Positions 8,748 through 17,125 of a stretch of 64,000 bases of DNA are shown here, piece after piece. The stretch's first letter is position 1, and each line of letters opens with the position of its first letter. This DNA is from CAIKLP01 sp965279595. GTDB lineage: Bacteria > Bacteroidota > Bacteroidia > Sphingobacteriales > Sphingobacteriaceae. The position numbers were made by a program, and so were the translations under genes. The notes below the pieces were generated by a model that was not told where the DNA came from, made no database searches, and saw only the letters and a program-made list of their open reading frames with translations. The stretch spans positions 2,666,001-2,730,000 of the forward strand of contig OZ257246.1 in assembly GCA_965279595.1 (NCBI GenBank), written 5' to 3'.

Positions 8748-10106
8748 ATGAAAACCATCGGCTTCACATTTATTAGTATTTCCATCTTCCTCATTGGTTG
8801 CTCCAGTACACAACAAACTGCAAAGCAAATTGATGATGATACCTATTATTCCTTATCGGATGCAAAAAAAAATGCAAACAAAGTTTATCATGAAGATATT
8901 AATTTGCAAGATGTGAGTCCGGCAAATCCTAATTCATCAGCAGAAACTCAAACTCCAAACCGTAATTTCAATAATTACGAAAGTACTATTCCTGAAACTC
9001 CAAATAACAATCCTAATTATTCCAATTCACCTGGGACAGAAAATTATGTAGGCGATGATGGAAAAACATATATCACCAATAATTATTATGGAAATAATTA
9101 TGATGATGACGATTATTATTACCGTACACGAATTCAAAGATTTTATAGCCCTTATGCAGGTTTCGGATATTACTCTCCAGCCTATTGTGGTTTTTATAAT
9201 GATCCATTTTATTATCCGAGCATGAATTTTGGATATGGTTGGAATTCTTATTCAGGATGGAACTTTGGTTTTGGATGGGGATATGGTAATTATTATGATC
9301 CCTTTTTCAATCCATTTTATAGTCCATATTCTTATTACAACCCTTGGGGCAGTGCATGGAATAATGGTTATTATAATGGTTACAATGATGGATGGAATGA
9401 CCACTATTGGGCAAGTAATAGTCCAAGAAATAAAACATTTTATAATACCCCTCGCCCAAATGGTAGAGGAACCGTGGGTTCAAATGGAAGACCCACTTCT
9501 ACAGGAACTAATGTAGGTGTTGGAAATGCAAATACCGTAAGACCAACACCTGGAACAAGAAATGAAGGACAATCTTTTTCAAGTCCTTCTAATTCAACAA
9601 ATACAGTTGCTCCTACACGTCCAACTCCTGCTACAAGTAATCCGAATGTTGCTCCTAATGTGAAAGCACCAATTCGTGAAACTCCAATTAGAGTAAATCC
9701 AACAGAAAATGTGAAACCAAATACTTCTCCTTCACCAAGTGAGAATGTAAAACCAGTTAGTCCGGTAATTAAACAACCCATCAGACCAACACCTAATGGA
9801 TATGTTGCACCAACATTACCGGACCCTAGAGCTACTACTTCTCCTAACATTAACAACAATACAGATAGAACTCCAAATGTTAGTCCGGTTGCAATTCCTA
9901 AATCTGAATTCAATAGTCAACCAACGAGAAGAAATGAAAATCCAAGTATTTCAAAACCTTCAAACATTGAAAATAATAGGCCAAGAAATGAAAGTAGACC
10001 TTCTTACAATCAACCAAGATCTTCTGTACCATCTTCTGCCCCTAGTCAAAACAGAAGTAGCTCAGATGGAAATAGCAATAGACCAAGTCGCAACCGTCCA
10101 AGATAA
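8748..10106 (+). CDS. Low-complexity lipoprotein, Tyr/Gly/Asn-rich then Asn/Pro/Thr-rich
   Basis: A 452-residue protein with a lipoprotein signal ending LIGC (Cys18). Residues 60-110 are Asn/Pro/Asp-rich, residues 120-225 are dominated by Tyr, Phe, Gly, Trp and Asn (YYSPAYCGFYNDPFYYPSMN style), and residues 235-452 are an Asn/Pro/Ser/Thr/Arg-rich tail. The start is well supported by AAGGAG ten bases upstream, an unusually clear Shine-Dalgarno site for this group. Such proteins are widespread in Bacteroidota and may be surface or prolyl-rich linkers; no function is known. The downstream porin-like gene begins within seven bases, so the two probably form an operon. Confidence 0.75.
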   Translation: MKTIGFTFISISIFLIGCSSTQQTAKQIDDDTYYSLSDAKKNANKVYHEDINLQDVSPANPNSSAETQTPNRNFNNYESTIPETPNNNPNYSNSPGTENYVGDDGKTYITNNYYGNNYDDDDYYYRTRIQRFYSPYAGFGYYSPAYCGFYNDPFYYPSMNFGYGWNSYSGWNFGFGWGYGNYYDPFFNPFYSPYSYYNPWGSAWNNGYYNGYNDGWNDHYWASNSPRNKTFYNTPRPNGRGTVGSNGRPTSTGTNVGVGNANTVRPTPGTRNEGQSFSSPSNSTNTVAPTRPTPATSNPNVAPNVKAPIRETPIRVNPTENVKPNTSPSPSENVKPVSPVIKQPIRPTPNGYVAPTLPDPRATTSPNINNNTDRTPNVSPVAIPKSEFNSQPTRRNENPSISKPSNIENNRPRNESRPSYNQPRSSVPSSAPSQNRSSSDGNSNRPSRNRPR

Positions 10107-10112
10107 TTGAAT

Positions 10113-11591
10113 ATGAAAAAAATAATTTTATTTAGTTGTTTGATTTTATCTTCACTGCTTTCTAATGCACAATATGTAGAAGATGCTTTGAAGTTTAGTA
10201 GTTCAACAATTAATGGAACTGCTAGAACTTTAGGAATGGGAGGTGTACAGAATTCAATTGGTGGCGATATCAGTAGCTTGTCTGGAAACCCAGCAGGATT
10301 AGGCTTTTACAGAAAAGGAGATTTCAGTATTTCACCAACATTAAGACTTAATTCAACTGGAAATACTGCATTTGGCAGAATCAATACGGAAGGACATAGC
10401 AATTTTAACATTGGTAATTTAGGATTTGTGGTAACACAATTGAATCAAGATTATACAGGTAAAGATGTGACCAATGACTGGGTAAGTTATAGTTTTGGAA
10501 TTGCTGCAAATCGAACTAATAGTTTTAAAGAAAATTCTTATTTCTCAGGTGTAAATCCTAACAGTTCATTCAGTCAATATTTAGCTGCAGCTGCAAATGA
10601 TTATTATGCTCCTCCAACTTATTTACCTGATAGTAATATTGCAGATTTGTCTGATATGGCATGGTATGGTTATATGATAGATTATGATACATTAACCAAT
10701 AAATATGTGAGCATCAGTAATGGAAATAATAATCAAAGACAAAGCAATAAAATTGATGGTTACAAAAATGAATGGAATTTTTCATTTGGAGCAAATTACT
10801 CCAATCAGTTATATTTAGGTGCTTCTGTAGGTGTTGGTTCTATTGAATATAGTAGAAAAACAAAATTTACCGAAAGTGGAATTGTAGATCCAAATTATAA
10901 TGTAAGTGAAATATCTTTAAATGAAAAACACATTTTAACTGGTTCAAGTGTTAATTTAAAAGTTGGTTTAATTTACCGCCCTATTGATTTAATTCGAGTA
11001 GGTGCTAGTATTCAAACACCAGATTATTATTCGTTAAATGAATCTTTTACAACCGATCTAAGTAGTGTTCAAAATGGAAATTCAATCACCTTCACTCCTC
11101 TTGAATATTTATTTGAATATAGATTGATTACTCCATTTAAAACCAATTTAGGCTTATCTATTTTCTTCAATAAATTAGGTTTTCTAAGTTTTGATTTAGA
11201 GCGATTGAATTATTCAAAAATGAGTTTAGATGCAGTGAGTGGAAATACAGATTTTGGGCCAATGAATAATGCCATCATTCAAAATACTTTTAACAGTAAT
11301 ACTTATAATTATAGAATAGGTGGAGAAGGTAAAATAGGTGCTATTTCAATTCGTGGAGGATATGCACTTTACGGTGATCCTTTCAGTAATTCTTCAATTG
11401 ATCAAAGCAAAAAAAGTATGACAGCCGGTTTAGGTTATAAAGTAGAAGATTATTATTTAGATGTAGCTTTTGTAAATACACGTTATGAATCAGGCTATTA
11501 TCCTTATTATGCAAGTAATGTAACAAGTCCGTTGGTTAATACTAAAAACAATATAAATTCTGTTATTGTTACTGTAGGAACTCGTTTCTAA
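10113..11591 (+). CDS. Outer-membrane FadL/OmpP1-like transport protein
   Basis: A 492-residue protein starting at ATG 10113; a TTG six bases earlier is in frame but less likely. It has a signal peptide (cleavage after LLSNA) and then GTARTLGMGGVQNSIGGDISSLSGNPAGLGFYRKGDF, the N-terminal hatch pattern of the OmpP1/FadL/TodX family. The rest alternates polar and hydrophobic residues as in a beta-barrel and ends with VGTRF, an aromatic C-terminal residue. Such proteins take up hydrophobic molecules across the outer membrane; the substrate here is unknown. It lies 6 bases after the low-complexity lipoprotein and before a clear terminator. Confidence 0.8.
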   Translation: MKKIILFSCLILSSLLSNAQYVEDALKFSSSTINGTARTLGMGGVQNSIGGDISSLSGNPAGLGFYRKGDFSISPTLRLNSTGNTAFGRINTEGHSNFNIGNLGFVVTQLNQDYTGKDVTNDWVSYSFGIAANRTNSFKENSYFSGVNPNSSFSQYLAAAANDYYAPPTYLPDSNIADLSDMAWYGYMIDYDTLTNKYVSISNGNNNQRQSNKIDGYKNEWNFSFGANYSNQLYLGASVGVGSIEYSRKTKFTESGIVDPNYNVSEISLNEKHILTGSSVNLKVGLIYRPIDLIRVGASIQTPDYYSLNESFTTDLSSVQNGNSITFTPLEYLFEYRLITPFKTNLGLSIFFNKLGFLSFDLERLNYSKMSLDAVSGNTDFGPMNNAIIQNTFNSNTYNYRIGGEGKIGAISIRGGYALYGDPFSNSSIDQSKKSMTAGLGYKVEDYYLDVAFVNTRYESGYYPYYASNVTSPLVNTKNNINSVIVTVGTRF

Positions 11592-11610
11592 GGTTTAATG
11601 GTTTTAAAAC

Positions 11611-11646
11611 AAAAAAGGTTACCGTAATTCGGGTAACCTTTTTTTA
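11611..11646 (+). terminator. Rho-independent terminator after the FadL-like gene
   Basis: Stem AAAAAAGGTTACC / GGTAACCTTTTTT with an 8-base loop, followed by further T residues. Position 20 bases after the stop at 11591 and before the next gene's start supports the call. Confidence 0.85.
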
Positions 11647-11700
11647 TTTTAGGCCAAACAAACAATGCTTAAGTTTGTCAGAGAATTAGAATAAAAAATT

Positions 11701-13620
11701 ATGGCCTACAAGAATCTACAACATTTCATAGATACCTTAGAAAAAGCAGGTGAATTAGTACGCATCAAAGAATATGTCAACCCAGAATTAGAAATAACGG
11801 AAATCACAGATCGAATTTCTAAACAATATGGACCGGCCCTTCTATTTGAAAACACTGGTACTGATTTCCCTGTGTTAATTAATTCTATGGGCAATTATAA
11901 ACGCATGTGCATGGCTTTAGGCGTTGAGAATATGGATTCTATAAGCAAAGAAATTGAAGGCTTATTCAAGATGCTTACTGGACCAAAAGATAATATTTTA
12001 GATAAACTAAAGATGTTACCTAAACTTGGGCAAATATCATCATGGATGCCTAAAGTAGTTAGTGGTAAAGGTGAATGCCAAGAAGTAATTATGGCAAATC
12101 CTGATATCACTAAATTTCCGGTATTAAAATGTTGGCCCGAAGATGGTGGACCATTTATTACTTTACCAGTTATACATACCAAAGACCCTAATACAGGAAT
12201 TAGAAATGTTGGAATGTATCGTATGCAAGTTTTTGAACCAACCTTAACAGGAATGCATTGGCACAAGCATAAAGTTTCTGCTCGTCATTTCAATGAATAT
12301 AAAAAGCTAGGCTTAAAGATGCCGGTTGCAGTGGCTTTGGGAGGAGATCCAGTTTATACATACGCTGCTACTGCTCCACTTCCAGATGGCATTGATGAAT
12401 ACATGTTAGCTGGATTTTTAAGAAAGAAAAAAGTGGAGTTGGTACAATGTTTAACTCAAGACATTCAAGTTCCAGCTGATGCTGATATTATTATTGAAGG
12501 ATATGTTGATCCATCTGAAGATTATATTTGGGAAGGTCCATTTGGTGATCATACTGGATATTATTCTTTAGCAGATTGGTATCCAAAATTTCACATCACT
12601 TGTATTACCCACAGAAAAAATGCTGTTTTCCCTGCAACAATTGTAGGCATTCCACCACAAGAAGATGCATGGATTGGAAAAGCTACTGAAAGAATATTTT
12701 TAGCTCCCATTAAAATGACAATGGTACCTGAAATTATTGATATGGTTTTGCCAATGGAAGGAGTTTTTCATAACCTGGTAATTGTTAAAATAAAAAAAGA
12801 TTATCCAGGTCAAGCATTAAAAGTAATGAACTCCATGTGGGGTGCAGGTCAGATGATGTTTACAAAAATGATGATCGTGGTTGATGGTGATGTAAATATT
12901 CATGACTCATTAGAAGTAGCAAAATATATCTCAGCAAATGTAGACCCACAACAAGATATTATTTTTAGCAACGGACCCATGGATGTATTAGATCATTCAT
13001 GTTCAAAGGCTGCTTTCGGTGGAAAAATGGGAATTGATGCTACAGTTAAATTACCTGAAGAATTAAGATCTGATTTCTTAAATAATAGTTTGAATCAAAT
13101 TCCAATTACCATTCATCTTCCAAAAGAAACTATAAAAACAATCTATCATGAAATAAAAGATATCAATGATAGACTATTATCTATAGGCATTTCAATGGTT
13201 TTCATTTCTATTGAAAAAGATAGAAAAGGACATATTTCTGAAATCAATCAAAAATTATTTGAATTAGATTATTTCAAAGAAGTAAAAGTGATTATTTATT
13301 TAGAACATACTATAGATATCTCTGATTTAGCTGATGCTGTTTGGAGATTTTCAAATAATGTTGATCCAAAACGCGATGGTTATTTAGTGAATGCTTCTGA
13401 TGAAAATTCAATTTCACATATTGGATTTGATGGAACTCGCAAAACAAAAGAGCTAGATGGATTTACACGAGATTGGCCAAATATATTAGCTAACAATATA
13501 GAAGTAATTGAAAAAATTGATGCTTTGTGGCCAAAATTAGGATTAGGACCAATGCCTATATCACCTTCAAGAAAATATATTGGACAGATGTATGGATCTG
13601 GGGCGATTGTATCAAAATAA
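11701..13620 (+). CDS. UbiD family decarboxylase (menaquinone/aromatic acid type)
   Basis: A 639-residue UbiD-family enzyme. Such enzymes decarboxylate aromatic or unsaturated acids with prenylated FMN made by a UbiX partner. Conserved blocks visible include the N-terminal LVRIKEYVNPELEITEI, PDITKFPVLKCWPEDGGPFIT, GTGIRNVGMYRMQ-like metal/flavin region, EGPFGDHTGYYS (about 278-289) and MVLPMEGVFHNLVIVKI. In Bacteroidota that use the futalosine route a UbiD homologue acts late in menaquinone synthesis, while others use one for other acids; which applies cannot be decided here because no mqn gene is in the window. The C-terminal region is longer than in E. coli UbiD. Flanked by terminators on both sides, so monocistronic. 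Confidence 0.85.
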   Translation: MAYKNLQHFIDTLEKAGELVRIKEYVNPELEITEITDRISKQYGPALLFENTGTDFPVLINSMGNYKRMCMALGVENMDSISKEIEGLFKMLTGPKDNILDKLKMLPKLGQISSWMPKVVSGKGECQEVIMANPDITKFPVLKCWPEDGGPFITLPVIHTKDPNTGIRNVGMYRMQVFEPTLTGMHWHKHKVSARHFNEYKKLGLKMPVAVALGGDPVYTYAATAPLPDGIDEYMLAGFLRKKKVELVQCLTQDIQVPADADIIIEGYVDPSEDYIWEGPFGDHTGYYSLADWYPKFHITCITHRKNAVFPATIVGIPPQEDAWIGKATERIFLAPIKMTMVPEIIDMVLPMEGVFHNLVIVKIKKDYPGQALKVMNSMWGAGQMMFTKMMIVVDGDVNIHDSLEVAKYISANVDPQQDIIFSNGPMDVLDHSCSKAAFGGKMGIDATVKLPEELRSDFLNNSLNQIPITIHLPKETIKTIYHEIKDINDRLLSIGISMVFISIEKDRKGHISEINQKLFELDYFKEVKVIIYLEHTIDISDLADAVWRFSNNVDPKRDGYLVNASDENSISHIGFDGTRKTKELDGFTRDWPNILANNIEVIEKIDALWPKLGLGPMPISPSRKYIGQMYGSGAIVSK

Positions 13621-13625
13621 TTTAT

Positions 13626-13675
13626 AAAAAAATGGAGTGATGAAAGATATGACATCCTTCATTACTCCATTTTTT
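13626..13675. terminator. Bidirectional terminator between ubiD-like gene and minus-strand gene
   Basis: Stem of about 18 pairs (AAAAAATGGAGTGATGAA with TTCATTACTCCATTTTTT, one mismatch) around a short loop. A-tract on one side and T-tract on the other allow use by both convergent genes. Confidence 0.85.
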
Positions 13676-13677
13676 AT

Positions 13678-14079
13678 TTATTTTTTTCTGATTGCTAAAA
13701 ATCCTAAATATGAAAATGGCAAATAAATTAAAAAGCTTGTAATGACCATCCATAATGGTTGTCCTGGCATTTGTAAAACATTTGCAATTCCACCAAATGT
13801 CAAAACTAATCCTATAATTATTGATGGTTGCTTTTGAATTCTTCCAGCTACCCAGCTTGCAGATAATCCTCCAGCAAAACTTCCTATCGCATAGGCTACT
13901 AATACAAATATCATTGCACCTAAAGGCATATTTGCCATCATGTTTTTAACAGATTCGGGGTCTGCAAAATCAACGCCCACTGGTATTGGAAAAAATCTGT
14001 TACTTAAAAATTCCAATGACCCAATTGTAATAAAGCTTACTACAAAGCCAGTTAATAATGCTAAGATTCTTTTTCCCAT
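13678..14079 (-). CDS. Small four-helix membrane protein
   Basis: A 133-residue protein with four hydrophobic segments at about 5-25, 55-75, 85-100 and 108-128. The second contains GSFAGGLSASWVAGR, a small-residue-rich pair of helices. No enzyme motif is visible and the family is not one I recognise beyond an uncharacterised Bacteroidota membrane protein. It follows the SRPBCC gene by five bases on the same strand, so the two are likely co-expressed. Confidence 0.75.
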   Translation of the reverse strand: MGKRILALLTGFVVSFITIGSLEFLSNRFFPIPVGVDFADPESVKNMMANMPLGAMIFVLVAYAIGSFAGGLSASWVAGRIQKQPSIIIGLVLTFGGIANVLQMPGQPLWMVITSFLIYLPFSYLGFLAIRKK

Positions 14080-14084
14080 GATTT

Positions 14085-14609
14085 CTATTTTTCAGAAACT
14101 GTTTTAATATTTGCTAATCCTGTTTCATAATCTTTAGCCATCATCACACCCATCATGGCTCCAAAATATTTTTTAATTGGATTATTTCCACAATCACTTT
14201 CTGTTGACCAGGTTAATTTTACAGTACTATCCGCTTGTTGTTCAATTACAAATCTTGCATCCATTGGTGTATAATCTTCAAATTGAAATTGGTAAACAAT
14301 TATTTGATTAGGGATAGTTTCAATAATTGTTAATTTTCCATCACCATCTTCTGAAGTCCATTTTTGTGTAGCACCAATTCCTTCTACTGGACCGAAATAA
14401 GTTAATTTCATGCTACTGTCTGCATTTTGCCAAGGATTCCAAGCCACCCATGATTGTAAATTATTAATCTGTGCATACACATGCTCAGCATTTGATTTAA
14501 TAACAATATTTCTTTCCAATTTAAATTTACTTGGCATGAAAAAAGAAATGACTAATAGAAGTCCAATTAAAACAACTATGCCGATCAGAATTTTTTTTAA
14601 AGTTTTCAT
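14085..14609 (-). CDS. SRPBCC (START-like) domain protein with N-terminal membrane anchor
   Basis: A 174-residue protein: an N-terminal hydrophobic segment (about 7-24) then an SRPBCC domain beginning KLERNIVIKSNAEHVYAQINNLQSWVAWNPW (polyketide cyclase/dehydrase pattern). The strand pattern GIGATQKWTSEDGDGKLTI and VYQFQFEDYTPMDARFVIE fits the family, whose members bind hydrophobic ligands; many are of unknown function. It is upstream of the small membrane protein with a five-base gap. Confidence 0.8.
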   Translation of the reverse strand: MKTLKKILIGIVVLIGLLLVISFFMPSKFKLERNIVIKSNAEHVYAQINNLQSWVAWNPWQNADSSMKLTYFGPVEGIGATQKWTSEDGDGKLTIIETIPNQIIVYQFQFEDYTPMDARFVIEQQADSTVKLTWSTESDCGNNPIKKYFGAMMGVMMAKDYETGLANIKTVSEK

Positions 14610-14645
14610 TAAGGTTTAATTTAGGTTATATATTAATTAAAGTTT

Positions 14646-15260
14646 TTAAAAATTTGGAGATGTTTCCACATGCTTAACCCATTCAAATTCAACACCAGCA
14701 GCACTTGCACAGTCAGCATCAATTTGTGCATCGCCAATAAATAAAACATCCTCTTTTTGTAATTGATGATCATTCAATAATTTCAACATTGCATCAGGCG
14801 CAGGTTTAGAGGCAATTTCATTGCAGAAATAACACTTAATATGCTGCTCTAATCCATTCCATTCTATTTGTCTGATTTTATTTAGTTGTTGTTCTGGATT
14901 TCCATTTGTTAAAATAAAAATCAATTTTCCATCATCAATAGCAGCTTTTAATCTTGCTAGCATTGATTGAAATAACAATAATTTTAGTGGTAGCCTAGCA
15001 GTACGAAGTAATCTTGAAAAATTTTCTAAATATGATTCATTCAATTCAAATTTTTCAATTAATTTATTGAACAAATTCTTTCTACCATTTAAATTAAATT
15101 CATCAATTAAAAATTTAGTGATTATTTCATGGTCATAAGTTTCTTGATATTCAATAAACTGACCTATCATATAATATACTTGAAATAAATAATCTTTTTC
15201 AGGATATAAGGTATTATCTAAGTCGAAAATGAGGGCTTTATATTTTTTCTCTGAATTCAT
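14646..15260 (-). CDS. HAD-superfamily hydrolase
   Basis: A 204-residue HAD phosphatase. Motif I is FDLDNTLYPE (D13 nucleophile, D15), motif II ILTNGNP (about 117-123), motif III lysine in SKPAPDAMLKLL (about 154) and motif IV LFIGDAQIDADCAS (about 172-185). The alpha-helical cap lies between I and II. Resemblance is to pyrimidine 5'-nucleotidase or phosphoglycolate-phosphatase-like members, but the substrate is unclear. It is the last of three same-strand genes with the ATP-grasp and PIG-L genes and may act on the product of those. Confidence 0.82.
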   Translation of the reverse strand: MNSEKKYKALIFDLDNTLYPEKDYLFQVYYMIGQFIEYQETYDHEIITKFLIDEFNLNGRKNLFNKLIEKFELNESYLENFSRLLRTARLPLKLLLFQSMLARLKAAIDDGKLIFILTNGNPEQQLNKIRQIEWNGLEQHIKCYFCNEIASKPAPDAMLKLLNDHQLQKEDVLFIGDAQIDADCASAAGVEFEWVKHVETSPNF

Positions 15261-15327
15261 TGCAACAAAAATACAATTCCTTTATACAATAAAAATATTT
15301 TATTTACTCAACAAAATTGGATTAAAC

Positions 15328-16380
15328 TTAATGGTAATAAGCTTCTGTGAAGAATCGAACAAATTTAGTACCCCATTTCACTTTTAATTCATTCGGATTA
15401 ATTTCTCTATTCATTGCTTGCTTCACAGCTAATAAAGGCAAATTAATACCCGCTCCTAAACCTGCCACTATAGTACCTTGTACCCTAGGATTTATTTCAA
15501 GTAACTTAAATTCTCCTTCTTCACTTTCTTTTACTTGAATACCAATATTTCCTGTTAATTGAAGGACTTCAATTATTTTTTCGCAATAATTAATGATTGA
15601 TTTATTTTCTATAAACTCTCCTTCTACACTAATTCCTTCTTTCATCTTGGTGCGAATTCTAGGAACAATTACGATAGCTTTTCCCTCTTTACATAAACAA
15701 TCAACTGAATATTCAGGACCAGGTAAATATTCTGAAACTAATAACTCTGGAAAAGGATTATCTTTTAGTATTGATCTTATTTTTGATAAACTGATAAAGG
15801 TATTATTTGGCTTTTCATTGAACAATAAATGATATTCATTTACCTGTTCACTAATGATTCTGAAACCTCTAGAACCATTAGAAACACAAGGTTTGAAGCA
15901 AATATCTTTTTGAGGATAATTTAAATCAACAACCGCTTTTTCAAACTCAGCAATATTATTTACCACATGAAAATGAGGCACTTTGATACCCTTTTTATTC
16001 AATTCTGTATATAATCTACCTTTATTATTTGCAATTTGTAAAGCAAGATAATCACTTACTAGTACTTTAATTCCATATTTTTCAAATTCAATTTTATTTG
16101 CAGCAAAATGAAAAAGTTCATTAGTAACAAGTGGCATAATTACTTGTATGTGTTCGGCAACAGCAATTGATTTCAATTGGGAAATAAAATCCGGGGCGTT
16201 GGCTTTTGGAATTTGCTTAAAATTTTGATGAATATGCTTACCAGATGCGTTTGGATTAGCATCACAAATTAATAGATTTATATCAGGATCTTGAAGTAAA
16301 CATTTGATGATGCCTGCTGCACCTGGAGCGCCTGCTCCAGTCATTAAAACATTTATCTTTTTATTTAAGCTATGATCCAT
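15328..16380 (-). CDS. ATP-grasp protein, carbamoyl-phosphate-synthase-like
   Basis: A 350-residue ATP-grasp enzyme of the PylC/carbamoyl-phosphate synthase large-subunit-like group. It begins with a Rossmann-like pre-ATP-grasp domain (NVLMTGAGAPGAAGIIKCLL, then LICDANPNASG), and the grasp fold includes KDICFKPCVSNGSRGFRII (ATP-binding Lys), LLVSEYLPGPEYSVDCL and the metal-binding region LLEINPRVQGT. Such proteins ligate an amino or hydroxyl group to a carboxylate. Its start overlaps the PIG-L gene end by 16 bases, pointing to coupled translation. Short CPSase-like proteins with PIG-L and HAD partners occur in surface polysaccharide loci. Confidence 0.82.
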   Translation of the reverse strand: MDHSLNKKINVLMTGAGAPGAAGIIKCLLQDPDINLLICDANPNASGKHIHQNFKQIPKANAPDFISQLKSIAVAEHIQVIMPLVTNELFHFAANKIEFEKYGIKVLVSDYLALQIANNKGRLYTELNKKGIKVPHFHVVNNIAEFEKAVVDLNYPQKDICFKPCVSNGSRGFRIISEQVNEYHLLFNEKPNNTFISLSKIRSILKDNPFPELLVSEYLPGPEYSVDCLCKEGKAIVIVPRIRTKMKEGISVEGEFIENKSIINYCEKIIEVLQLTGNIGIQVKESEEGEFKLLEINPRVQGTIVAGLGAGINLPLLAVKQAMNREINPNELKVKWGTKFVRFFTEAYYH

Positions 16381-17009
16381 CTAACTACTTCAAAAACTTC
16401 AGCATAATGACCACTCACTTGCACACCTCTTGTTCTTGCCAAGCCTCTTAAAAATTCTTCATTGGCATAAGGTCGGTGCTTTTGACTTTCATACTGACTC
16501 AATGCTTCCACTTTTTTCATTACATTTTCTTCTGATAAACTAATGAAACAAGTAGTATTAAAACTAACATTGTTCCAAGGTAATTCATACGATAAAATAG
16601 AAGTTGTTTTGAATGCACGTAAGGCTTCTTGTGATATGGTGGCATGGTCTTGATGCAAATCCGTTAAGCTTGGCATCAATACCAAATTGGGGTTGATTTT
16701 ATTTTTAATTTCAATTAAATCTTGAAGAATAGCTTGTCTGTTATAACTGAATGTTCTTACTTCATAATTATATAACAATAAATTTTCTGGCGGAATACCT
16801 AAAACTTTGGTCGCCTTCTTTACTTCATTAATTAAAATATTGGAAGGAAGATGTTTGGGAACGGAAATTTCACAAGCAGAAAAGGCTGCATAATAGACAT
16901 CATGGCCCTCATTGATAAATTTATTGATTGATGCACCACAGCCCAATTCTCCATCATCTGTATGAGGTGCCAACACTAAAATTCTTTGTTTACTCGATTT
17001 AAACATCAT
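16365..17009 (-). CDS. PIG-L/LmbE family deacetylase
   Basis: A 214-residue PIG-L (LmbE) deacetylase. The metal-binding motif LAPHTDDGELGCG (13-25) stands for the usual AHPDDE, with His16, Asp19 and Glu21 likely key, and the second metal/catalytic region is TDLHQDHATISQEAL. These enzymes remove N-acetyl groups from GlcNAc-containing glycans, glycolipids or related compounds. It is the first of three minus-strand genes (PIG-L, ATP-grasp, HAD) and is divergent from a polytopic GT-C-like gene, so a cell-surface sugar role is likely. Start at 17009 gives MM; the second ATG is equally possible. Confidence 0.85.
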   Translation of the reverse strand: MMFKSSKQRILVLAPHTDDGELGCGASINKFINEGHDVYYAAFSACEISVPKHLPSNILINEVKKATKVLGIPPENLLLYNYEVRTFSYNRQAILQDLIEIKNKINPNLVLMPSLTDLHQDHATISQEALRAFKTTSILSYELPWNNVSFNTTCFISLSEENVMKKVEALSQYESQKHRPYANEEFLRGLARTRGVQVSGHYAEVFEVVRWIIA

Positions 17010-17125
17010 ATTTCCGTAAAATTAACATCAATAATACTTCTTTTATAGAAAATAAAGGTAGTAAATTTGGTTTGCTTATTAACTGAACGAAAGTAATAAG
17101 CAAATATTCTGAATCATAAATTTAT

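Noticed and set aside
9440..9913. Long antisense open frame inside the low-complexity lipoprotein gene
   Set aside because: It is the reverse of an Asn/Pro/Thr-rich repeat-like coding region; the protein is hydrophobic low complexity and has no homology pattern or start signal.
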